From positions 1-27,684 of IMG/VR virus record IMGVR_UViG_3300040806_001492: a DNA stretch of 27,684 nt. One strand, 5' to 3'. Positions 13,594 to 22,753 of this stretch are shown here, piece by piece; the stretch's first letter is position 1, and each line of letters starts with the position of its first letter. Source of the DNA: a virus. A program made the translations under genes and the position numbers. The notes beneath the pieces are model-generated. The model worked only from the letters and a program-made list of their open reading frames with translations, was not told the origin of the DNA and did not search any database.

Positions 13594-16500
13594 TAATAGC
13601 TACTGCCTCCATTAGTTGAGCTTGAATTTGTATTTGAACTTGTAATACCTGTATTATTAGTTGTTGCACTCGACACAACATTACCTGTTGCTCCAAGTTT
13701 AGAAGCGGTAACCGCATCAATAATTTCTAAATTATCAACCGTTGCTCCGCTAATGAATATTTCGTCCATTTCTGATTTTATTTCAAACAAGCTGCCAAAA
13801 ACTTGACTTTCTTGTTCAGGCACAATTACAAAAGTTACAATATCCGGTGCGGTTTGGTTAGTAACATAAGTTGCTAATTCTGTAAAATAAAAGGTTTCGC
13901 CAAAGTCCCAATTTTCTAATGCAAAGAATTGATTGATTGCATTAATCACTCTTGATTTAATATCGTTGTCGTTAAGCACTTGATCTGGATTTTTTACAAT
14001 TTTAAATTTAGCTTGTAAGTCTAAATCTGCTTTTGACCCGAACAGTACTTTGTATTTTACAGGGTGAAAAATAATTACATCACTTAGTGATTTTATTTTT
14101 TCTATTTCTGCTCCGTAACTTAAAAATAAACTATCGCTAGATGGTGCAAGTGGTTCTGTAGCAAGTGTGCCATTAAGAAACTGTCTATAACTATTATCAT
14201 AAGATCTAGTTAATATATAAGTGTCAATAATATTGCTTGCGCTAGGATCAATTCTTGTATTGTCATCAGCAGCATGAATATACTGGAACTTTAGTTTATC
14301 TCTACCAATATTTGCGCGGTAGTCTGTTGTTAATGAAAGACTACCTGTTGTACTGTCATACACATAAAATACATCTGTATCTATATAATAAAACACTTGT
14401 CCATTAGTATATTGACTTAATGCTCCTACACCATCACTATTTTGCAATACTCTTATATCTTCTACAGCATTATCAATATAATTATAATCTTCAACACCGT
14501 CTGTTGTAATTAACTTTTTCTGGAAAATATATTTTGTTAAAGGATTGGTGTCTTCGTCAACTATAACATCAAAAATTTCAGGATCATCAACGACCCCATC
14601 ATCATCATCGTCAAAAAATGTTACTTCAACTTTTTTACTGTTTACATAACCTTCAGCATCTCTATATTCTTTTGTAATTTCCCAATCAAGATCAACTGTA
14701 AAACTATTTACACTATCAGGTTTGTTATTATTATTTAAAACTGTAATTTTGTCTTTAACAATTTTTCCTGTAAGACTGTTGTAAATTTTATCACTGCTAT
14801 CAAAGTAAAAGCGTATTTCTTGATCACTTTCAAAAACATATCTACTACCACGAGAATCAATAGTATAAGTTTCACCATCATTAGTAAACAACAACAACCA
14901 ACTAGCATCAAGTTGTTGATTAGTGTTATCGCCAGTTTTACCTGTATTAAATTCACCAGTTGCATTTAAGTTATTTTCAGTAATAACTCTCCATTGACCT
15001 AGGTTAACATCAAATCTTAATCCAAATGTTTTGTATGCAAAGATTTGGTCAATAACTTGAGTTTTAACATCTTGTTCTAAACTCTGTGCTATAAAAGGTT
15101 TAATTTCTACTAGTTGTGATCCGGTTGGAATAATATCATTGAAATAAACAGGACCATTGCCACTATCTTCAATTACAGTTCCGTTTCCAGATACACTAAT
15201 AACCTTTACCCATTTGTATGATCTAGAATTTAAATGATCTGCTTCGCCTGCCATCAATGTGCCGTCGGGCATAAAATGAAATCCTGTAGGAGCAACAAAT
15301 TTTAAACTAGTACCTGGTCTAATTAATTTTAAAACACTAGTTGTAAATGTTCCTAAAAGCTGACGTATTTCATTAACATTAATAAAGTAGCCTGTGCTTA
15401 AATTTGTATCGCTTGTAGATTGTACCCAAGTTATATTTAGGTCAACTGTATCTGTTTTAGGAAATTTGACAAAGTAATAGTTTCTAATTTGTTTACTAGA
15501 CAGTATCGGTTCGATAGTGTTTAGTATTTGTCCTTCAACATCTGTCTGAGTTATAAAATTAAATGTTTCTTTATTGTTTGTAAACTCTTTATAAATTATG
15601 CCGTCAGTTCCAAACAAGTTAGTTTTACTGTATTTTCCGGTTGCGTCTAATAAATCAAAATATCTACTGATACCACTAGCTGTTCTGTTTACGCTTTTGG
15701 TCTTGATAATTTCTTGACTTATACCTAGTGGTCCAATTTGATAATCTTCTGCTGTAACTAGTCTGTTCTGTGTATAATAAGTTGCAGGTGCTCTTTGTCT
15801 AATATTAGCATTTGTTTCAGAAACACTTGCATTGTCAACAGTATATTGTAAACTAAATGTTAATGATATAGTTTCTATTTTTCCTGTTTGTGAAATATAA
15901 TCAATATCAATGCTAATTCCTCGCATATCTTTTGGATCTACTACAAGTCTTTGATTTTTACTTGATCTATAATAAACACGGAAGTTACCTTGCGGTAAGT
16001 TGCCAAAGACACCATCAGAGAAAATTAAACTAACTCTGTCGTCTATCCTTGTTAACACACTAAAGATGTTTCTTATGTTTTTGTTCAAACTATTATAAAT
16101 TACATTGTTGCCTTCAACTGCTTCTACTTTTGTCCATTGTTCAATTTCACTTCCAAAACTATCTAATTTGTAAAGCCACAAATCAGTATTGTTAACATTT
16201 GTTGCATCTACTGCAACAACTTGGTTAGTACTAGGACTAGATACATTGAATGTTCCTTGATCTAATGTGCCTTGTCTAAAGTGACAAAAGAATCCCGAGT
16301 TAGAACTTGCAGGTCCTCTACTGTCATCTCTATATAAAAATGCAAAGTTATTTCCTGGAAATGGAGATTCTTCTAAAATGTTACCATTGTCAATATCAGT
16401 TGAAACTATCTCAAATCTTGTTGTGCTTCCGTCGATAGGTTTTGAAAAACTAAAAGCAGGTACATCTGAATTGTTAGAGTTAAATCTATACTGTTCTGTA

Positions 16501-17048
16501 TTGATTCCGTTTACTATGTCCTTTTTAACAGGACGACCAAATGTTCCATTAACAGGTAGTGCTCTATTCATTACTTTAATAAACTGTTCATACCAATCAG
16601 GATTAGAAGGATCATTCCATAGAATAGTTTGGTTTTCTAGATTTATATTATTGCTATCAAATAATGTTTCAGATGTGCTTACACTTTCAATTTTTAATAA
16701 TCCGTTTGCTGCTTGGTTACGCTTAGGATTATAGGAAAGTAATCTAGCAAGGCGGAGAACACTTTCTCTACGCTCTGCAAGTTCTAGATAGTTTTCTCTG
16801 GCATTTAAGTCTACTCTAAATGCAAGGTTTTGTCCTAAAAATGCAATTAGATCAATCAATGCAAGATATTCACTTGATTCGATATAATCGTTAAAATCTT
16901 CCGGATAATTTTCTCTTAGATAAGAGATCATTGTTCGACGTAAATTGTCGAAATCATAGCTCTGGAAATCTGCATTTTTATAGCTTTGGTAAATGCGTTT
17001 CCAATCTTCTGCTACTAATAGTCTATTTTGTCTATCTGTTGATGACAT
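13593..17048 (-). CDS. 6: Baseplate wedge protein gp6 (baseplate-J-like)
   Basis: This 1151-residue protein is the wedge subunit that, in T4, forms the continuous ring linking baseplate wedges around the hub. The N-terminus ([44 protein letters not shown]) and the central segment AP[16 protein letters not shown] near residue 425 match gp6 and baseplate-J proteins. It is far longer than T4 gp6 (660 residues). Much of the extra length lies in the C-terminal half, which includes an acidic [10 protein letters not shown] loop near residue 813 and a Ser/Thr/Asn-rich tail over about the last 30 residues. The start ATG at 17046-17048 is preceded by a strong AGAAGGA site and by a CTAAATA late-promoter candidate. 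The giant gene follows with a one-base overlap. Confidence 0.9.
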   Translation of the reverse strand: MSSTDRQNRLLVAEDWKRIYQSYKNADFQSYDFDNLRRTMISYLRENYPEDFNDYIESSEYLALIDLIAFLGQNLAFRVDLNARENYLELAERRESVLRLARLLSYNPKRNQAANGLLKIESVSTSETLFDSNNINLENQTILWNDPSNPDWYEQFIKVMNRALPVNGTFGRPVKKDIVNGINTEQYRFNSNNSDVPAFSFSKPIDGSTTRFEIVSTDIDNGNILEESPFPGNNFAFLYRDDSRGPASSNSGFFCHFRQGTLDQGTFNVSSPSTNQVVAVDATNVNNTDLWLYKLDSFGSEIEQWTKVEAVEGNNVIYNSLNKNIRNIFSVLTRIDDRVSLIFSDGVFGNLPQGNFRVYYRSSKNQRLVVDPKDMRGISIDIDYISQTGKIETISLTFSLQYTVDNASVSETNANIRQRAPATYYTQNRLVTAEDYQIGPLGISQEIIKTKSVNRTASGISRYFDLLDATGKYSKTNLFGTDGIIYKEFTNNKETFNFITQTDVEGQILNTIEPILSSKQIRNYYFVKFPKTDTVDLNITWVQSTSDTNLSTGYFINVNEIRQLLGTFTTSVLKLIRPGTSLKFVAPTGFHFMPDGTLMAGEADHLNSRSYKWVKVISVSGNGTVIEDSGNGPVYFNDIIPTGSQLVEIKPFIAQSLEQDVKTQVIDQIFAYKTFGLRFDVNLGQWRVITENNLNATGEFNTGKTGDNTNQQLDASWLLLFTNDGETYTIDSRGSRYVFESDQEIRFYFDSSDKIYNSLTGKIVKDKITVLNNNNKPDSVNSFTVDLDWEITKEYRDAEGYVNSKKVEVTFFDDDDDGVVDDPEIFDVIVDEDTNPLTKYIFQKKLITTDGVEDYNYIDNAVEDIRVLQNSDGVGALSQYTNGQVFYYIDTDVFYVYDSTTGSLSLTTDYRANIGRDKLKFQYIHAADDNTRIDPSASNIIDTYILTRSYDNSYRQFLNGTLATEPLAPSSDSLFLSYGAEIEKIKSLSDVIIFHPVKYKVLFGSKADLDLQAKFKIVKNPDQVLNDNDIKSRVINAINQFFALENWDFGETFYFTELATYVTNQTAPDIVTFVIVPEQESQVFGSLFEIKSEMDEIFISGATVDNLEIIDAVTASKLGATGNVVSSATTNNTGITSSNTNSSSTNGGSSY

Positions 17049-17067
17049 GGCTTTTCCTTCTATACAA

Positions 17068-17074
17068 TATTTAG
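17068..17074 (-). promoter_or_regulatory. Candidate T4-type late promoter before gp6
   Basis: The minus strand reads CTAAATA in the 51-base gap between gp25 and gp6, 19 bases upstream of the gp6 start. The T4 late consensus is TATAAATA. No -35 element is expected, because gp55-type sigma factors recognise only the -10-like box. The spacing to the start codon resembles that of the promoter before gp48. It could boost gp6 and the giant gene, but the motif is short and AT-rich DNA gives chance matches. Confidence 0.45.
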
Positions 17075-17099
17075 CTTATTGAGATATGTGCGTAGTTAA

Positions 17100-17552
17100 T
17101 TATGTATTTAAGAAACCATTATTTTGATCAAATGTTAGCTTCATTTGTTCAGAGATATTGTACGGAAGATAGGTTAAACTTATTTCAATTTGTAAACCAC
17201 TTTCGTACTGATCAACGATTATATTATTAACCTTTACACGAGGATCATAATTGACAATATTAGATACATTTTCAATAATTGCATTTTTCATATCACCAGT
17301 AAATGGTTCAAAAAGAGCATCCCATATAATCGTTCCAAATTCAGGATCACTTAGTTTTTCACCTTGTCTAATATGGAAGTGATTTAGTATGTCTTGTTTT
17401 ATAAGTGCAAGATCATAAAGAACTTTACTAGAATTTCCGTCATTAACTGTGCTTATACCTCTATAAGTTCTTGACCCGGGTATAGACTCATTTTTACGCT
17501 TCTTTGACGGAACATTAATTTGTTTGTAAAGTTGTTTTTCTAAATTACTCAT
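17100..17552 (-). CDS. 25: Baseplate wedge protein gp25
   Basis: The 150-residue protein belongs to the gp25-like family, known in T4 as a wedge component and in type VI secretion as TssE. Visible family features are the central DIxxHFHIRQGEKLSDPEFGT segment, WDALFEPF, and the C-terminal YDPRV followed by alternating strands (LQIEISLTYLP). The Lys/Arg-rich N-terminus precedes the fold. It contacts the gp6 region of the wedge and sheath-initiating surface in related phages. The gene lies 12 bases after gp5, with an AAGG site inside the gp5 stop region, and 51 bases before gp6. Confidence 0.93.
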   Translation of the reverse strand: MSNLEKQLYKQINVPSKKRKNESIPGSRTYRGISTVNDGNSSKVLYDLALIKQDILNHFHIRQGEKLSDPEFGTIIWDALFEPFTGDMKNAIIENVSNIVNYDPRVKVNNIIVDQYESGLQIEISLTYLPYNISEQMKLTFDQNNGFLNT

Positions 17553-17564
17553 ATCGTATTTACC

Positions 17565-18941
17565 TTACTGTCCTTTCCTGAAAGTATCAGCTACTGCAAC
17601 ATATTCTGCTTTAAAATTGTTGCCTGTATCATCTGTAATATTTCCTGCTTCTGGATCAGCGTCAGTTTTGTCTGGTCCAAATTCTTTAGGATTCAAGTTT
17701 TCATGACTAGCCCAAGGTTCGTGTTGAGGTGTTCTCATAGGACTATATGCTGGAGTTGCTGTAGGACCATTCATGTTAATACCGTCAGGCGCTGTCTCTG
17801 TATGAGTTTTAGCATTTATATGAGTTCCTTCTCCTGCTGTTATTCTACCATCTTTACCTGCTGTTAAACAGATGTTTCGGCCTGCACTCATAATAATGTC
17901 CCTATCTGCTACAATATTCAAATCATTTTTTGTATGCACACTTACACTGTCGTTAGCAAATATATCAATTTTTCCTGCGGCAGTCATTTCTATCCAGGTA
18001 GACCCTTTTGCATTTCCTATGTAGATTAAATCTTCTGTATTATGCATGAGGATCTGGTGACCGGTTCTAGTACGCCATCTTGTTAATTCGTTATGTGGTA
18101 AAGTAACATCTCCGGCTTCATTTTTTTCTACACTTGCGTATTCAGGAGGTCCAGCAGTTTCGCCACTAGCTGGTGTTTTTCTAAGTAGGAATGGATCACC
18201 ATCGTCCATTACAAATGTAGTTCCGCCCAATCTGTTAAATGGCACTTGACTTCGACCAAACTCTTCACCGTAGCCGGTTGTAGGTGCACCTGCTCTTCTG
18301 TCAGAAGGTCCAGGAGTGCTTATACCAAATACCATGCTCGGAACTTCTCGTCTTGCACTTGAAGTTGTTGTTCCTCTTGTGGTGTCTCCTATTAATCCTT
18401 GTGTTTCTAAAGAAGAACAATTATCACTATCACAAGGTTTGATATATTTGGTAGGATCTCTTCCTACCGCTGTTTCTATTGTTTTATTATATTCACCTAC
18501 AGGCTTTGGACTAGTATTATCCTCACTATTGTATGTTGTAGAAGCTCGACCTGGCACCATAAAGTTCATGTATTTGTCTTGCACACAACCAATCCAATAA
18601 CCAAATCCAAAACTTTCTTCCATACACATTACAACCACAGTTGTGCCTACGTCGGGTGGAATTGCCCACATTCCATAACTTTGTTGTGAGTAAGCAAACC
18701 CCGGATTAGGTTTTGCTCCTTCTCTAGGTGTTACTCCGTAAAAAGGACTTACATAGTAGCAAGGTAAAAAATATCCACTTCCGCCTTCAGGATTACCTGA
18801 CTCAGAAATTTTTAATATTTCAACTTCTATTGATCCCATGTATTCGCTATCTAGATGATTAGCAATTTTACCTAGATAAGGTCCGGATGTTTTCATCCAA
18901 TCTGGACGTCTTTGTCTTGTTAGTGTATTTCTTCCTGCCAT
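17565..18941 (-). CDS. 5: Baseplate central spike protein gp5 without lysozyme domain
   Basis: This 458-residue protein has an N-terminal OB-fold typical of gp5/VgrG spikes (YLGKIANHLDSEYMGSIEV; MWAIPPDVGTTVVV; FGYWIGCVQD). A Ser/Gly/Pro-rich linker follows, then VgrG-like RTRTGHQILMHN and GSTWIEMTAAGKIDI. These lead into repeats (VSVHTKNDLNIVADRDIIMS; GRNICLTAGKDG) that start a trimeric beta-helix. The T4 protein carries a muramidase domain between the OB-fold and the helix; here that interval shows no recognisable lysozyme motif, so cell-wall cutting must come from another protein or not be needed. A tail extends past the helix repeats. It is flanked by the 834-residue structural protein and gp25 with 12-base gaps. 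Confidence 0.88.
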   Translation of the reverse strand: MAGRNTLTRQRRPDWMKTSGPYLGKIANHLDSEYMGSIEVEILKISESGNPEGGSGYFLPCYYVSPFYGVTPREGAKPNPGFAYSQQSYGMWAIPPDVGTTVVVMCMEESFGFGYWIGCVQDKYMNFMVPGRASTTYNSEDNTSPKPVGEYNKTIETAVGRDPTKYIKPCDSDNCSSLETQGLIGDTTRGTTTSSARREVPSMVFGISTPGPSDRRAGAPTTGYGEEFGRSQVPFNRLGGTTFVMDDGDPFLLRKTPASGETAGPPEYASVEKNEAGDVTLPHNELTRWRTRTGHQILMHNTEDLIYIGNAKGSTWIEMTAAGKIDIFANDSVSVHTKNDLNIVADRDIIMSAGRNICLTAGKDGRITAGEGTHINAKTHTETAPDGINMNGPTATPAYSPMRTPQHEPWASHENLNPKEFGPDKTDADPEAGNITDDTGNNFKAEYVAVADTFRKGQ

Positions 18942-18953
18942 TTATATTCTGCC

Positions 18954-21458
18954 TTATGTACTACCGTTTTGTTGAGAATTTTCAGATTCAGTGTTTTCAG
19001 TTTTTTCTACCATTGCTTGAGTATTTTCAGTTGTTGTTTCTGATTTAGTATCAGCGCCGGATTGATTTCTTCGTCTAATAAGTTTTAGCGTTTGTGTAAA
19101 CTGTCCTTCACTAAATTTAGATCCTACAAATATAACTTGATATACTCCGCTAAATGCTCCTACAGGCTTGCCGCCCATTGTAGGGAACATCATAGTTCCG
19201 TCTTGGTTATAATCAACAGGCGTTCTAAAGTTTACCAAAATATCGACTTCAGAAGTTTGATAATCCATTGTGCCATCTTCAGTTAAGTTTATATAGGGTG
19301 TTTCTTCTGCATTGTAATTGCCCATGCCACTGTCTGTAATATAATACGGATCTCCCCATATTTCCATATTAGCTGTAACTAAATCAACGGTGCTATTTAC
19401 TAGTGCATCGTTAAAATCTCTTGCAATACTTGATTTGTTTCTTTCTAAAAAACCTGCTGTAGCTGATGATTCGTTCTTATTTGACTCTTTAGATGTTGAG
19501 TTACCAGAACTAGAGAAGTTATCAGTATCGCCTGTGTTGGGTTTATACGCAGGATGACCTGGTGATAATCCAGGACTTTCTTTTTTCTCTTCTTTTGTTC
19601 CTGCTTTATTTTCTCCACCGTATGCCATAATCGCTGTAAAAAAGGCTTTATCAAATTCAATATTAAAATTAAGAACATCATCGTTTTTTCCGGTGTAGAT
19701 ATAATCGTATTCTTTACAACATTCTTTTTTAAGTTCTTCTATTCCCGGACTTGCTTTAGTTGGAGGACTGTATCTACTAACATGTGCCTTATAAGGTATA
19801 ACTCTGTAAACATAAAGTTTAGGAAATTCTCCTGAAAGATCCATTTGTTCGTAGTTAGTAATATTATAAACATCGACTTCTATTTTAAACCAAGGAATCA
19901 TGCCTTTTTTATCAGGCACTTCGTCTACTATTTTTCTTCCGTAGTCGCTTAGAATAATAACTTCTTCAATAATATCTTGTATTTTTGTACCAGACTTAAA
20001 AGTTAAATCTCTTCCTTTATTACTAATAGTAATATTACCTCTTTTAAAAATTCCTGTACTAACTGATCTGTTAACATTTGGGGGACCTCCTGTTTGAGTA
20101 GTTTCTTCTACAAACTTAGGTCTACCAAAGGGCTGTTTGCCTCCATCTAGATATGATTCAACTAATTCTGAATTTCCTATATCATTTATGTTTTCCGGAT
20201 TTTCTGCATTTTCTCGAACTGCTTCGCCAATGCCTGATCGTTTAACAACTATACCTAATAGTTTACTTAATTCTGCATCAAAATCAGCAGGAACATTTGT
20301 ATCGTTATTTCCTGTTATACTCTGATATAACTGTAATTTTTCTTCAGGAGAAATACTCCGTTCGCCGCCTTCGCCGGAATTTAGTTCAGGATTAGTTGTT
20401 GCTTTACTTACTTCTGTATCTTCTCCTAACAGTTTTTCTTTTGCAGACGATCTTTCTTTAGGAAACAAAATAACATATTCGTCAACTGCAACAACCTGTT
20501 TCTCTTTGAGTTTTTTCTGTTCATATTCGTTAAAAGAACTCATTAAACTTTTTGCACCACTTTGCAAAAGTTCTTGAACTGTTCTACCAGTAATAGTAAT
20601 ATCGCTTTTTGAAGTTTGTACTTGGTCTGTTAACCCTTGTTCGTGCCACGGAAGAGCTTTAACATTATATTGACTTCCGCTTTCTGTTACTTCAAAATCA
20701 ATGTTAACAATCTTGATAGGGAAAAATCTTCTCAGATTAGGTTTGGAAATATAATTTCCGTTATTGTCCCAACCTTTAAATTCTAAAGTAATAATATACG
20801 GTGCTTCTAGATAATTTTTGTGTTCTGCTTGCACTGCTGCTACTTGTAATGTTTGTAAAAATAACCCCATACTATAAGGCTCAGTAACTGTAAAGTCTAA
20901 ACTAAATGCATTTGTTTGTTTTGTTTTACTGTTATTACCAATAATAGCGTTTGTTTCAAAATTATCCATAAAGTATTCAATCTGTCCACCTTGTTCATAA
21001 AGTGTAGTTGCTTTCTTAGGAAGGCCGCCTCCTGATCTAAGAATCATTACTTCTGGATCTTTAATTCTATAAGTCTTATCCGGAAAATTTATTTCATAAT
21101 TATTTAAAACACCTAATCCTAAAACATAATTGTAACTTGCATAATCTCTTAATTCATTTGGTAGAGGAAGTTTTGATGAATTTGTTACACCTAACAGTCT
21201 TGCAAATTTTTCAAGTTCGGCATTTTGATATTGTAATTCTGTTCTATAGTCTAACGGGATTTTTAAAACAGGATCAATTGCAGCAGATAATTTTTCTGTA
21301 ACAGCACCATCTACAGAATCTGCAATCGCATTAACATCTATGTTAGTTGATGTTTTTAAAGCTGCGGCAATTTGGTCTGCTTTCTTTTCAGTAAAGTCAG
21401 CAACTGACTTTCCTGCTTTGGCAGCTTGATTAATTAAATTCTGTGGATTAAAACTCAT
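18954..21458 (-). CDS. Structural protein in the baseplate module, candidate hub protein
   Basis: The 834-residue protein directly follows gp53 (stop and ATG abut as TAAATG) and precedes the spike gp5. I do not recognise a named family with certainty. The N-terminal ~35 residues are Ala-rich and helical. The next ~250 residues are strand-rich, ending FFPIKIVNIDFEVTES...YNVKALPWHEQG, which resembles the strand pattern of tail hub proteins. A second folded block runs from about 480 to 650, then a Lys/Ser/Asn/Gly-rich linker (~650-700), a third strand-rich block ending GQFTQTLKLIRRRN, and a Gln/Glu/Thr-rich tail. By position it could replace T4 gp27, the hub on which the gp5 spike sits. That role is inference; its being a virion component is likely from context. 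Confidence 0.7.
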   Translation of the reverse strand: MSFNPQNLINQAAKAGKSVADFTEKKADQIAAALKTSTNIDVNAIADSVDGAVTEKLSAAIDPVLKIPLDYRTELQYQNAELEKFARLLGVTNSSKLPLPNELRDYASYNYVLGLGVLNNYEINFPDKTYRIKDPEVMILRSGGGLPKKATTLYEQGGQIEYFMDNFETNAIIGNNSKTKQTNAFSLDFTVTEPYSMGLFLQTLQVAAVQAEHKNYLEAPYIITLEFKGWDNNGNYISKPNLRRFFPIKIVNIDFEVTESGSQYNVKALPWHEQGLTDQVQTSKSDITITGRTVQELLQSGAKSLMSSFNEYEQKKLKEKQVVAVDEYVILFPKERSSAKEKLLGEDTEVSKATTNPELNSGEGGERSISPEEKLQLYQSITGNNDTNVPADFDAELSKLLGIVVKRSGIGEAVRENAENPENINDIGNSELVESYLDGGKQPFGRPKFVEETTQTGGPPNVNRSVSTGIFKRGNITISNKGRDLTFKSGTKIQDIIEEVIILSDYGRKIVDEVPDKKGMIPWFKIEVDVYNITNYEQMDLSGEFPKLYVYRVIPYKAHVSRYSPPTKASPGIEELKKECCKEYDYIYTGKNDDVLNFNIEFDKAFFTAIMAYGGENKAGTKEEKKESPGLSPGHPAYKPNTGDTDNFSSSGNSTSKESNKNESSATAGFLERNKSSIARDFNDALVNSTVDLVTANMEIWGDPYYITDSGMGNYNAEETPYINLTEDGTMDYQTSEVDILVNFRTPVDYNQDGTMMFPTMGGKPVGAFSGVYQVIFVGSKFSEGQFTQTLKLIRRRNQSGADTKSETTTENTQAMVEKTENTESENSQQNGST

Positions 21459-21761
21459 TTAAATTCCTAGTAATCTTTTAAGATTTCCGCCTTTAGGCAG
21501 ATAAATTTCTGTTCCTGCTTCAAAATCATATACAGGGTCTTTGAGTGTGTTAATATTTCTCTGTGCAAACACCCACCATAAATTTTGATCTCCGTATAAA
21601 TCGTATGCTAATAAATCAGGACGATGTGTGTACTGAACTTGGATCACATAAGGAATATCGTCTGCTTCAGCAGGAATGGGTCTAATTTTTAATATGTCAA
21701 GATACTGTCCGTTTTTTGTTCTAGTAGCATTCCAAGGACTGTTTGTGCTATATTTTGCCAT
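21459..21761 (-). CDS. 53: Baseplate wedge protein gp53, LysM-like
   Basis: This 100-residue protein carries the conserved gp53 core YTHRPDLLAYDLYGDQNLWW followed by VFAQRNINTLKDP and FEAGTEIYLP. The pattern resembles LysM domains (processing through a short helix pair to a final I-Y-L-P strand). T4 gp53 is about twice as long, so this is essentially the core domain alone. In T4 it clamps the wedge inner ring, joining neighbouring wedges. Its ATG overlaps the gp48 stop by one base, which suggests translational coupling, and its stop abuts the next gene. Confidence 0.9.
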   Translation of the reverse strand: MAKYSTNSPWNATRTKNGQYLDILKIRPIPAEADDIPYVIQVQYTHRPDLLAYDLYGDQNLWWVFAQRNINTLKDPVYDFEAGTEIYLPKGGNLKRLLGI

Positions 21762-22672
21762 TAAATAAACCCACCCTTGCCAACATATCCACCATTAACA
21801 AATTTATCTAAACTAAATGATTCTACAGCACGACGACTGTATATAGGTTGTACTGTTGCTTGAATATTACTTCTTGTAGGAACCCAAGCACCGTTGGGAC
21901 CATAACCTGGTACCTTAATATAATCTACATCAGCTCCTAATTCAACTGCAAAACTAGTAATAATTACAGGAACATCTTTAAACACATAATCACCATATCC
22001 ATTTAGTCTAACAATCGGAGGTGGTGCACCAACATTTGATGTACTACCATATGCCATTTTTGTAATACTTCTTAGATAATGTATTGCTGCCAACCAATAC
22101 TGTCCTTCATAATTGTTCTCAACATAGAAGTCTCCTACTATTGAAAATTGATCCACTCTTGAATTTTGATATGCAAAAAATGGATAATTACTATGCACAG
22201 GTTGTATTTGAGAATAATTCGCAGAGTGTGTAATGTAAATTGTAGGAGTATACGGAAATACTAGTCCATCAGTGGTTGCTAGAGGAGCAAGTATACTACT
22301 CTTTTCAAAGTTTTTAGGTAAAGATAATTTGACTCGCCAATCCGGATTAGCATCTCCTGAAGTTGCAGATATAAACTCAAATTCTTCGGGTTCTGCATCA
22401 GGTAAAAGATCAAACGCTCTTAGAGCTTTACCGAATCCTGTTGACTGTACAAAATCTTCAACACGCTGTTTTGCTCCTGATATTGCGCTGTTAGCTAAAC
22501 CTTTGATATTTTCAGAGCCAGCAAATGCTTCAACTGCGGCTGCAGGATCAACTGAGCTTCTGCTGTTCGATGCTCGTTGTGCGTTGCCAGCTGGAGAAGG
22601 TGGACTGCCCGATCTAACAGGATTGCCGTTACCGTCCCTTACTGGATTACCGTTACTATCAAGTACTGCCAT
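21761..22672 (-). CDS. 48: Baseplate tail-tube cap protein gp48
   Basis: The 303-residue protein opens the minus-strand late unit and matches the gp48-type tail-tube initiator by its central region (FPYTPTIYITHSANYSQIQP; NSRVDQFSIVGDFYVENNYEG; YWLAAIHYLRSITKMAYG) and C-terminal VPVIITSFAVELGADVDYI. In T4, gp48 and gp54 cap the hub and start tail-tube polymerisation. The first ~25 residues hold a tandem NGNPVR duplication and a Ser/Pro/Asn-rich stretch, probably disordered. An AAGGAAG ribosome site lies just upstream of the ATG at 22670-22672, and a late promoter lies 23 bases further up. Confidence 0.88.
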   Translation of the reverse strand: MAVLDSNGNPVRDGNGNPVRSGSPPSPAGNAQRASNSRSSVDPAAAVEAFAGSENIKGLANSAISGAKQRVEDFVQSTGFGKALRAFDLLPDAEPEEFEFISATSGDANPDWRVKLSLPKNFEKSSILAPLATTDGLVFPYTPTIYITHSANYSQIQPVHSNYPFFAYQNSRVDQFSIVGDFYVENNYEGQYWLAAIHYLRSITKMAYGSTSNVGAPPPIVRLNGYGDYVFKDVPVIITSFAVELGADVDYIKVPGYGPNGAWVPTRSNIQATVQPIYSRRAVESFSLDKFVNGGYVGKGGFI

Positions 22673-22694
22673 AAAAACTTCCTTTTATTATAAA

Positions 22695-22703
22695 GTATTT
22701 ATT
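22695..22703 (-). promoter_or_regulatory. T4-type late promoter for the baseplate unit
   Basis: The minus strand reads AATAAATAC, a close match to the T4 late promoter core TATAAATA. It ends 22 bases before the gp48 start, giving a short leader that contains AAGGAAG. It would be read by host RNA polymerase carrying the phage sigma gp55, encoded by the divergent neighbour. Its upstream edge overlaps by two bases the -35 box of the opposing sigma70 promoter, so occupancy of the two may interfere. Confidence 0.7.
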
Positions 22704-22730
22704 GACTTTTTTAACTGCGTAGTTTATAAT
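22702..22730 (+). promoter_or_regulatory. Sigma70-type promoter for gp55
   Basis: TTGACT (22702-22707) and TATAAT (22725-22730) are separated by exactly 17 bases, an almost perfect host housekeeping promoter. Transcription should begin near 22737, about 17 bases before the gp55 ATG, leaving a short leader with a GGAG ribosome site at 22745-22748. This fits early or middle expression of the late sigma factor by unmodified host polymerase. Confidence 0.85.
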
Positions 22731-22753
22731 AAGACTTAACTATTGGAGAAATC

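Noticed and set aside
22272-22739. Plus-strand 155-codon frame opposite gp48
   Set aside because: It is antisense to the well-supported gp48 gene and runs through the divergent promoter region; its composition is that of a shadow frame.
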